A stretch of 5,068 bases of DNA from Sporomusaceae bacterium (GTDB lineage: Bacteria > Bacillota > Negativicutes > DSM-13327): NCBI GenBank assembly GCA_027492445.1, contig JAPUES010000275.1, positions 1-5,068 of the forward strand. Reading direction: 5' to 3'. The translations under genes and the position numbers were made by a program. The notes below the pieces were generated by a model that ran no database searches, was not told where the DNA came from, and saw nothing but the letters and a program-made list of their open reading frames with translations. Shown here one piece after another: positions 1 through 4,297 of this stretch; the first letter of the stretch is position 1, and each line of letters begins with the position of its first letter.

Positions 1-157
1 TTGCGCCAGTAGCGCCGGTTGCGCCAGTAGCGCCGGTTGCGCCAGTAGCGCCAGTAGCGCCGGTTGCGCCAGTGGTTCCGGTCACGCCAGTAGCGCCAGT
101 AGCACCAGTAGCGCCGGTTGCACCAGTGGCTCCGGTCACGCCAGTAGCACCAGTAGG
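1..157. repeat. Tandem repeats encoding Gly-X-Thr triplets (9-, 18- and 54-bp periods)
   Basis: The DNA is built from 9-bp units such as TTGCGCCAG and TAGCGCCGG. Two perfect 18-bp copies occupy 1-18 and 19-36, followed by a near copy. A longer 54-bp period links 66-101 with 120-155: both read roughly GCRCCAGTGG, then TCCGGTCACGCCAGTAG, and place Val at residues 84 and 66 of the protein. The block is much more GC-rich than the surrounding DNA. Tracts like this often change in copy number by slippage or recombination, so length may vary between strains. Confidence 0.9.
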
Positions 158-334
158 ACAGATTGGACATATGGGCGGTTGACAACATTCTCCTAGGGAA
201 CCAAAGGTAGTTGTAATAGTATTAATGCGGATTTCAGATTCAATAGCCTCGAGAGTGCTTTCCTGCGAGTTATTTACACCATCGTTACGGATGCTAGAGT
301 GTTGGTTTATTATTAAGTTATCATTGGAAGACAT
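1..334 (-). CDS. Collagen-like (BclA-type) surface protein, N-terminal part, cut by window edge
   Basis: The frame opens at an ATG (complement of 332-334) preceded by AAGGAGGG (346-353, 11-base gap) and stays open for 111 codons to the left edge, so the C-terminus is missing. Residues 1-49 are a non-collagenous leader without a hydrophobic signal peptide. A cysteine cluster follows (C50, C51, C56, C59, in CCQPPICPIC). From G62 the protein is uninterrupted Gly-X-Thr triplets, nearly all Gly-Ala-Thr, with Val at 66 and 84 and Thr at 87 in the X position. Such repeats form collagen triple helices, and in Bacillus BclA the equivalent threonines carry O-glycans on the exosporium. A leader with no signal peptide fits a protein made in the mother cell and placed on the spore surface, which is inference. 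The gene lies 61 bases downstream of a glycosyltransferase on the same strand. A C-terminal trimerising domain would be expected outside the window. Family call is confident; the role is likely but unproven. Confidence 0.9.
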   Translation of the reverse strand, partial: MSSNDNLIINQHSSIRNDGVNNSQESTLEAIESEIRINTITTTFGSLGECCQPPICPICPTGATGVTGATGATGATGATGATGVTGTTGATGATGATGATGATGATGATGA

Positions 335-366
335 AAAAAGATTGACCCTCCTTTTTATTGAATAGC

Positions 367-388
367 ATTACATAATATAATATGTAAT
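367..388. repeat. AT-rich palindrome with 8-bp arms in the collagen-gene promoter
   Basis: ATTACATA (367-374) and TATGTAAT (381-388) are perfect inverted repeats around a six-base AT centre. The element contains a CATANNNTA match on each strand (371-379 plus, 384-376 minus). No T-tract follows, so it is not a terminator; it may be a protein-binding site or simply a symmetric promoter. Confidence 0.6.
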
Positions 389-402
389 CTTACTATTAGT
401 GT
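376..402 (-). promoter_or_regulatory. SigK/SigE-like promoter for the collagen-like gene
   Basis: On the minus strand CATATTATA (384-376) matches the mother-cell sporulation -10 consensus CATANNNTA. An AC dinucleotide lies 16 bases upstream (402-401), as at SigK promoters. The predicted start near 369 gives a leader of about 35 bases that includes the ribosome binding site. The AC lies within the last codons of the upstream glycosyltransferase gene, so the collagen-like gene could be transcribed alone or with it. AC is a weak criterion, so most of the support comes from the -10 match and its position. Confidence 0.5.
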
Positions 403-1490
403 GTGAATATATTTAACAAGCCCTCAAAGTACTTTCGGTTATATAAAACTGCGGAATGATCCGGTGCAAAAACAGCTGCTAGCTCGTTGTGCTTGTAGGC
501 TAAATCATGTTTTCCTAGTTTGTCATAACATACACAGAGCTGAAGGTGGGGAAGCCATGTCCAGCAGGCATGATTAATCATGCCCCAACAATCTGCTGGT
601 TTTTTAAGCCCGGTAGCAATTGTATACCAAAATATGGCCTGTTTTAGTTCGTTTTTTTGTAAATAATAAAAACCAAGGCGACAGCAAAGTTCAGCGCGGG
701 GAGTATCATAATCAAAAGATTTATAAATAGATTCGAGATATTTTCCTTGATTATTTAAGGCTAAAAAACAATCGGCCAATTTGCCGCAGGCGGCAATGTT
801 ATCCTCAATCCACCCTTGTTTTGTGTCTAGAAATTGTTGATATACGCTTATGGCTTCTTCCCTTTTACCATGTTCCTGTAGTTCGTTAGCATAATAATAA
901 AGATCTCGAGGGGAGAAAAATTCTCCTTTATCCATACGAGCAGTATAAATATGAAGATTTCGATCAGAGTCATGGGAAGCTGGGCAGTGGGTAATAGCGA
1001 TATCACTATTCATGATAACGCCACCTACTTCTAAGTATTCATGTACAGCTCCAATCCATTTAAAATGATTGTTACGCTTCACTAAACGGTTGCGACGAAG
1101 ACTTGATGTCAGTTGACCGCTTGCATCCCAAGCTAAATGATAATGCATGGTTACGGAATCAATGGAAGAGTCGAGAGTGTTTTTAAGCAGTAAGAATTTA
1201 TCTCGGTCAGATTGTAAGATTACATCATCCGCATCAAGCCAAAGGATATAATTCTGTGTAGCTAAACCAAATGCGAAGTTGCGAGCCGCAGAGAAATCAT
1301 TAATCCACAAGAAGTCATAGATTTTATTCGTATATTTCTTTGCAATTTCTTTCGTGCAATCCTTTGAACCTGTATCTACAACTATAATTTCATCAGCAAT
1401 ATCTTGGACTGAATCTAAACAACGAGCAATCACGTCTTCTTCGTTCTTTACAATCAGACACAAACTAATTGTTGTAATTTTTCTTTTCAT
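396..1490 (-). CDS. Family 2 glycosyltransferase with C-terminal TPR region
   Basis: The 364-residue protein begins with a GT-A domain of family GT2. The nucleotide-binding start LIVKNEED spans 12-19, VVDTGSKD spans 37-44, the metal-binding DxD is D86-A-D88 in LWLDADD, and the acceptor-side motif WIGAVHEYL spans 145-153. From about 195 to 350 the sequence is helical with TPR-like repeats, for example ELQEHGKREEAISVYQQF (203-220), LGFYYLQKNELKQAIFWY (272-289) and a last one near 315-345. This layout is common in Firmicutes, including SunS-type protein glycosyltransferases, where TPRs help bind protein acceptors. There is no signal peptide or membrane segment, so it acts in the cytoplasm. The ATG at 1490 has GAGGTG (1501-1496) five bases upstream. 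The collagen-like gene lies 61 bases downstream on the same strand, making that protein the obvious candidate acceptor. From memory, Clostridioides difficile sgtA-bclA3 has a similar arrangement. The sugar cannot be told from sequence. Confidence 0.9.
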   Translation of the reverse strand: MKRKITTISLCLIVKNEEDVIARCLDSVQDIADEIIVVDTGSKDCTKEIAKKYTNKIYDFLWINDFSAARNFAFGLATQNYILWLDADDVILQSDRDKFLLLKNTLDSSIDSVTMHYHLAWDASGQLTSSLRRNRLVKRNNHFKWIGAVHEYLEVGGVIMNSDIAITHCPASHDSDRNLHIYTARMDKGEFFSPRDLYYYANELQEHGKREEAISVYQQFLDTKQGWIEDNIAACGKLADCFLALNNQGKYLESIYKSFDYDTPRAELCCRLGFYYLQKNELKQAIFWYTIATGLKKPADCWGMINHACWTWLPHLQLCVCYDKLGKHDLAYKHNELAAVFAPDHSAVLYNRKYFEGLLNIFTH

Positions 1491-1545
1491 TCAAGCACCT
1501 CGTTTTCCATATGGATTTTCTTTTTCTCCTTTACTCTCTCCTATC

Positions 1546-1572
1546 AGGATATGAAAAATAGCTGTTAAAAGT
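1546..1572 (-). promoter_or_regulatory. SigE/SigK-like promoter for the TPR glycosyltransferase
   Basis: The minus strand reads CATATCCTG with its CATA at 1553-1550, matching the SigE form CATANNNT, and has AC 17 bases upstream (1572-1571). The predicted start near 1539 would give a leader of about 50 bases. It is one base short of the full CATANNNTA consensus, so support is moderate. Confidence 0.35.
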
Positions 1573-1647
1573 GATAAAATCTAAAGCAGTCTATAGATAC
1601 CAACGGTTAAATCCTTAAAGTCTATTGCGTATCCTCATAAACTTGAA

Positions 1648-1673
1648 ACTTTTCATTTTTCTCACATAGTATA
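1648..1673 (+). promoter_or_regulatory. SigK-like promoter for the COLGALT-like glycosyltransferase
   Basis: CATAGTATA (1665-1673) fits CATANNNTA exactly, with AC at 1648-1649 leaving a 15-base spacer, slightly short. The inferred start near 1680 places the ATG at 1726 about 45 bases downstream. Its mirror partner in this intergenic region serves the divergent glycosyltransferase, so both enzymes may be switched on together. Confidence 0.45.
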
Positions 1674-1687
1674 TCTTAGATTACAGT

Positions 1688-1714
1688 CTTATTTGATCCT
1701 TTATAAATAAGGAG
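1688..1714 (+). promoter_or_regulatory. Ribosome binding site overlapping a small inverted repeat
   Basis: AAGGAG (1709-1714) sits 11 bases before the ATG at 1726. It fixes that start, because the upstream in-frame GTG at 1714 overlaps the binding site itself. CTTATTT (1688-1694) and AAATAAG (1705-1711) form a 7-bp inverted repeat, and TCCTT (1697-1701) can also pair with AAGGA (1709-1713). Either pairing would partly hide the ribosome binding site. Both stems are AT-rich or short, so a regulatory role is only a possibility. Confidence 0.4.
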
Positions 1715-1725
1715 TGTTAACTTGC

Positions 1726-2553
1726 ATGAAATCTACTGAATTTGTAACGATTGCCATTCTTGCAAAAGAAAAGGCTCATGTTTTACCACTGTATCTTGAC
1801 CTTATTGAGAAACAAACTTATCCAGCGTCTAAAATTAAGCTTTATATAAGAACAAATAATAATCGAGACCATACCGCACTGTTGCTGGAAGAGTGGATTG
1901 AAAAAGTAAGAGAACGATATTCAGAAATTCATTACGATTGTAGTGATGTTGAGGAACCTGTGCATGAATATAGCCCACATGAATGGAATTTTTTGCGGTT
2001 TCAAGTTTTGGCACGTTTGCGACAAGAGTCGGTAGAATGGGCAAAAAGAAAGAAAACTCACTATTTTGTAGTTGATTGTGATAACTTTATTGTCCCTGAA
2101 ACACTTGAAATGCTTCTGAAGACTGGTTTGCCAGTCGTTGGGCCATTGCTACGCAATGGTGATGATTCCTTAAGCCAATACGCCAACTATCACTATATTA
2201 CAGATGAAAATGGTTATTACAAACATTCACCATTGTACTCTGAGGTACTATATCAGAGAATTAAAGGATTAATTCAGGTAGAAGTGATTCACTGTACCTA
2301 CCTAATTCGAAATGAAGTTTTAAAGTTTGTAAACTACTCCGATGGCAGCGGTCGTTATGAATATGTAATATTTAGTGATGTGTTACGCAAAAACGGTATA
2401 CCTCAGTACATCGACAATCGGCATTTTTATGGGGAACTTACGTTTTGTAATACAATGGAAGAATTTAAAACAAAGAAACAAAATATCCTTGCTGATATAA
2501 ACAACAGCTCGCCCCAGGGTATATTTGCGAAAATATACGATGAGAATTTATGA
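1726..2553 (+). CDS. Glycosyltransferase resembling collagen galactosyltransferase (COLGALT/LH3-accessory type) GT-A domain
   Basis: The 275-residue protein starts at the ATG at 1726; the GTG at 1714 overlaps the ribosome binding site. Compared with human COLGALT1 and the accessory domain of lysyl hydroxylase LH3, recalled from memory, I see the same order of landmarks. These are a KAHVLP start (16-21), TYPASKIKLYIRTNNNRDHT (31-50), a DxD motif D117-C-D119 in FVVDCDNFIVPETL, VVGPLL (137-142), GYYKHSP (163-169), IHCTYLI (188-194) and NRHFYGEL (231-238). It ends there, with no second (GT25-type) domain, so it equals only the N-terminal half of COLGALT. No signal peptide or membrane helix is visible, which suggests cytoplasmic action. 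A collagen-like gene lies about 1.4 kb away beyond a second, divergent glycosyltransferase, so modification of that protein is a reasonable inference. Whether this domain is catalytic, and with which sugar, is not shown. A generic GT2-like enzyme is the alternative. Confidence 0.75.
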   Translation: MKSTEFVTIAILAKEKAHVLPLYLDLIEKQTYPASKIKLYIRTNNNRDHTALLLEEWIEKVRERYSEIHYDCSDVEEPVHEYSPHEWNFLRFQVLARLRQESVEWAKRKKTHYFVVDCDNFIVPETLEMLLKTGLPVVGPLLRNGDDSLSQYANYHYITDENGYYKHSPLYSEVLYQRIKGLIQVEVIHCTYLIRNEVLKFVNYSDGSGRYEYVIFSDVLRKNGIPQYIDNRHFYGELTFCNTMEEFKTKKQNILADINNSSPQGIFAKIYDENL

Positions 2554-2573
2554 GATAATGGCTCAGGTTGGGG

Positions 2574-2612
2574 GTCTCATGAACTTAATACCAAAGGCTA
2601 GCGAGACTTTTT
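2574..2612 (+). terminator. Possible weak terminator after the COLGALT-like gene
   Basis: GTCTC (2574-2578) can pair with GAGAC (2603-2607), followed immediately by five T residues (2608-2612). The stem is only 5 bp with a 24-base loop, so this is a marginal candidate. Read-through into the next gene remains possible. Confidence 0.2.
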
Positions 2613-2729
2613 ACAGAGTTTTTTAAAAGAAAAGGGCATCATTTCCTGAAAGGACAGAGCAAAACAAATGCTGTTTACCTTTATTGCCAAGGTGAAAAAA
2701 TAAACTCAATTTAATTGAAAAGGATAGGC

Positions 2730-2756
2730 ACTATTTACTGAAAAGAGCATATCTTA
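2730..2756 (+). promoter_or_regulatory. SigK-like promoter for the 99-residue protein gene
   Basis: CATATCTTA (2748-2756) matches CATANNNTA exactly and AC (2730-2731) lies 16 bases upstream. The predicted start near 2763 gives a leader of about 50 bases. With the 259-base gap behind it, this suggests the gene has its own promoter. It is the best exact match in the window together with the collagen-gene site. Confidence 0.5.
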
Positions 2757-2812
2757 TAGTACGAATTAATAGGATACACTTATCAGTAATCTTACTAAAG
2801 GAGGTTAGTATT

Positions 2813-3112
2813 GTGGAGATAGAAAAAATTTTAGGTGGAGAACATTTAGCATATTACAGTCAAGAGAGTGAACAAAAAATTTATGTACTGCCTGAGGAGG
2901 TTGATGTAACTCAACTCTTAGGTGACGTTGGGATGCTGCACACTGGAGAAATCAAGCAAAGCCAAATGTGGCGTAAAACGGATAGTGGGATTAATAATCA
3001 AGACCAACATGCAATAATAGAGGCCATGGATAAGAGAATAAAGAGATTGGAGTTTTTATTAGAGAAAGCAACTAGGCAAAATTATAAAGACGTTGATTTG
3101 GAAGTTAAATAA
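2813..3112 (+). CDS. Hypothetical 99-residue protein with helical C-terminus
   Basis: A GTG start at 2813 follows AAAGGAGGT (2797-2805) with a 7-base gap, a near-ideal ribosome binding site that supports a real gene. I do not recognise the family. The protein is soluble, charged and free of cysteine, with no signal peptide or membrane segment. Residues 1-45 look like a small mixed fold (KILGGEHLAYY, then KIYVLPEEVDVTQLLGDVG). Residues 63-92 are rich in charged and leucine residues (IIEAMDKRIKRLEFLLEKA), consistent with one amphipathic or coiled-coil helix that could mediate oligomerisation. It has its own SigK-like promoter and ends in a clear terminator, so it looks monocistronic. It sits between a glycosyltransferase and a Cys-rich protein gene under similar promoters, so a spore-layer or accessory role is possible, but that is position-based inference only. 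Confidence 0.8.
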   Translation: MEIEKILGGEHLAYYSQESEQKIYVLPEEVDVTQLLGDVGMLHTGEIKQSQMWRKTDSGINNQDQHAIIEAMDKRIKRLEFLLEKATRQNYKDVDLEVK

Positions 3113-3143
3113 GAAGCAGACCAATAGGCCTGCTCTTATTTTT
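3113..3143 (+). terminator. Bidirectional Rho-independent terminator between convergent genes
   Basis: AGCAGACC (3115-3122) pairs with GGCCTGCT (3127-3134) with one mismatch around an AATA loop, and the plus strand continues TCTTATTTTT. It begins right at the stop of the 99-residue gene. On the minus strand the same hairpin follows the stop of the Cys-rich gene (3153) and leads into a less perfect T-rich run, so it probably serves both convergent genes. Confidence 0.8.
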
Positions 3144-3152
3144 ATATGGGGA

Positions 3153-3911
3153 TCAAGTGCAGGCAAGTGGACTGCATTCGCCAATCGTATGGGAATGATT
3201 GAAGATATCTGGAATTGTGAAAGAAACAAAACCTTGATTTCTTTGTGCTTCCGTTAAATCATATGGACGAATGCCTGTTATCCATAGATTTTCATGCTTC
3301 CAAAGTTTATCAATGATTTTACCGCTAATGGTTATTTGGGCAGTGCCTGTGGTGCCGATTGGAACTGCTTGTGCCCTGAGCTGGATGACTAGACAGGAAC
3401 CATCGATTTCAGTTAATGCATTTTGTAAGTCACTACCAGTAACTAAAGTTGTACAGTCAGGAAAACGATAGAAAGTATCAAAAGCTACGTTAACTCCTAA
3501 AGGAATGAGAATGTTACCGCTATTAATTGTTGAAGCAAGAATTAGTAGTTGGAGCTGTACATTTATAACTTGGCAAGTTGTAGAATCTAAGGACTCTTGC
3601 GCACATAAAACAAAGACTCTAGGCTGTACCGTTGTATCAATAATTGGTAATGTGATACCTGCTCCAAGGCGGCATGGTCCAATCGGCGGATAGCTAAAAC
3701 ATTGGGTGAACTCACAGGTACCACCAGCTAAAGCAATCAGGCGCACTTCTTCGACACAAATATCATGGCAAGTGCAGGTTGGTATAGTGGCAGGAGGGCA
3801 GGTGATGCCGAAATTAGCAGCACAGGCTGTGCTAGGAACTATACACTCCGTACATTGGCGTACTTGATTGGTACAAAAATCAGGAATTTCAAAGGTTTCA
3901 GAGCTTATCAT
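3153..3911 (-). CDS. Cysteine-rich 252-residue protein, putative spore outer-layer protein
   Basis: The ATG at 3911 is preceded by AAGGAGGA (3926-3919) with a 7-base gap. I do not recognise a named family. There are 17 cysteines in 252 residues. Eleven lie in the first 80 (13, 20, 23, 30, 38, 46, 48, 52, 66, 71, 80), including CTCHDIC (46-52), and two close the protein (246, 251). From about 85 the sequence is dominated by alternating hydrophobic stretches typical of beta structure, for example RVFVLCAQ (98-105), VINVQLQLLILAST (115-128), LVIQLRAQAVPIG (174-186) and AQITISGKI (191-199). A conserved-looking WKHENLWITGIRPYD follows at 204-218. No signal peptide or membrane helix is present. Cys-rich soluble proteins of this kind occur in spore coats and exosporia, where disulfides cross-link the layer; together with the SigE/K-like site upstream this makes a spore structural role plausible but unproven. 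It converges on the 99-residue gene across a shared terminator. Confidence 0.85.
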   Translation of the reverse strand: MISSETFEIPDFCTNQVRQCTECIVPSTACAANFGITCPPATIPTCTCHDICVEEVRLIALAGGTCEFTQCFSYPPIGPCRLGAGITLPIIDTTVQPRVFVLCAQESLDSTTCQVINVQLQLLILASTINSGNILIPLGVNVAFDTFYRFPDCTTLVTGSDLQNALTEIDGSCLVIQLRAQAVPIGTTGTAQITISGKIIDKLWKHENLWITGIRPYDLTEAQRNQGFVSFTIPDIFNHSHTIGECSPLACT

Positions 3912-4040
3912 AATAAAATCCTCCTTTTATCGTTAGGGACTTTTTGTAACCGTATAGATATTGAATTGATAAAAGCACCACTCCTTTATTAAATAAGGGC
4001 TATTTTCAGTTGTCATATGAAGTTTCTATGTTCATAATAC

Positions 4041-4066
4041 ATAATATGTTTTTACCTGCAAGATGT
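4041..4066 (-). promoter_or_regulatory. SigE/SigK-like promoter for the Cys-rich protein gene
   Basis: The minus strand reads CATATTATG with its CATA at 4048-4045, fitting SigE CATANNNT and missing the full SigK form by one base. AC lies 16 bases upstream (4066-4065). The start near 4033 would give a leader of about 120 bases, longer than at the other genes here, so a second unrecognised promoter closer to 3911 is possible. Confidence 0.35.
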
Positions 4067-4221
4067 GCTATCCTACATAAAAAATGTGATAAGAATAGAA
4101 CATAAGGGGAGTATTCTTGTTAATTCGTGGTATGAGGGTGCAATGGTTTACATAACGTTGAATTGAAGATGATTTCCTTGTTAATCTGTCATATGACTTG
4201 CTAAGGGCGGAATTAGCAGTG

Positions 4222-4249
4222 TGCAAAAGTAACTAATAATCAATATAAT
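4222..4249 (+). promoter_or_regulatory. Possible SigA-type promoter for the CAP-domain gene
   Basis: TATAAT (4244-4249) is a perfect vegetative -10 box, about 50 bases before the proposed start codon. The -35 candidate TGCAAA (4222-4227, 16-base spacer) is poor. No CATANNNTA site with a suitably spaced AC lies upstream of this gene, so it may be expressed during growth rather than with the spore genes. Confidence 0.35.
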
Positions 4250-4281
4250 AAGAAGGGTCAAACCTATTTAAAATGCTTTTT

Positions 4282-4288
4282 AAGGGGG
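4282..4288 (+). promoter_or_regulatory. Ribosome binding site pointing to a non-AUG start
   Basis: AAGGGGG (4282-4288) resembles the AAGGAGG consensus with one G-U pair. It lies 6 bases before ATC (4295) and 9 bases before ATA (4298). No ATG, GTG or TTG in the CAP frame lies within reach: the next in-frame GTG is at 4337, 48 bases away. Confidence 0.65.
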
Positions 4289-4297
4289 ATAACTATC

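Larger units (their letters stand above)
3912..4297. other. Intergenic region between the divergent Cys-rich and CAP genes
   Basis: This stretch of 386 bases contains no convincing gene. Beyond the promoter-like sites listed separately, it holds TGTCATATGA at 4011-4020 and again at 4187-4196. The second copy lies over the perfect 10-bp palindrome GTCATATGAC (4188-4197). A ribosome-binding-like AAGGGGAG (4104-4111) precedes a TTG-started 12-codon frame (4117-4155), listed under findings. Otherwise it is AT-rich with no recognisable RNA gene or riboswitch. Confidence 0.6.

Noticed and set aside
1..157. CRISPR-like or intergenic tandem repeat array
   Set aside because: The units are 9 bp with no spacers and keep an open minus-strand frame of Gly-X-Thr triplets behind a good start and ribosome site.
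1..334. Hydroxylysine-linked glycosylation as in animal collagen
   Set aside because: No lysine occurs in the visible triplets and no lysyl hydroxylase gene is in the window; threonine is the only plausible acceptor seen.
1354..1554. Plus-strand open frame of 66 codons
   Set aside because: It overlaps the start of the minus-strand glycosyltransferase, has no ribosome site and encodes no recognisable motif.
1714..1725. GTG at 1714 as start of the COLGALT-like gene
   Set aside because: It is part of the AAGGAG ribosome binding site; ATG 1726 is correctly spaced.
1835..2044. Minus-strand open frame of 69 codons
   Set aside because: It lies wholly inside the well-supported COLGALT-like gene on the other strand and lacks start signals.
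2670..2705. Hairpin ACCTT/AAGGT as a terminator
   Set aside because: The 5-bp stem is followed by A residues on the plus strand and has no T-tract on either strand.
3900..3982. Minus-strand upstream frame (GTG-initiated, VLLSIQYLYGYKK...) before the Cys-rich gene
   Set aside because: Its AAAGGAG lies only two or three bases from the GTG, too close to initiate, and the frame simply runs across the real ribosome site and start.
3271..3992. Three plus-strand frames (3271-3471, 3505-3693, 3765-3992)
   Set aside because: They are opposite-strand shadows of the Cys-rich gene, with no ribosome sites and no coherent protein features.
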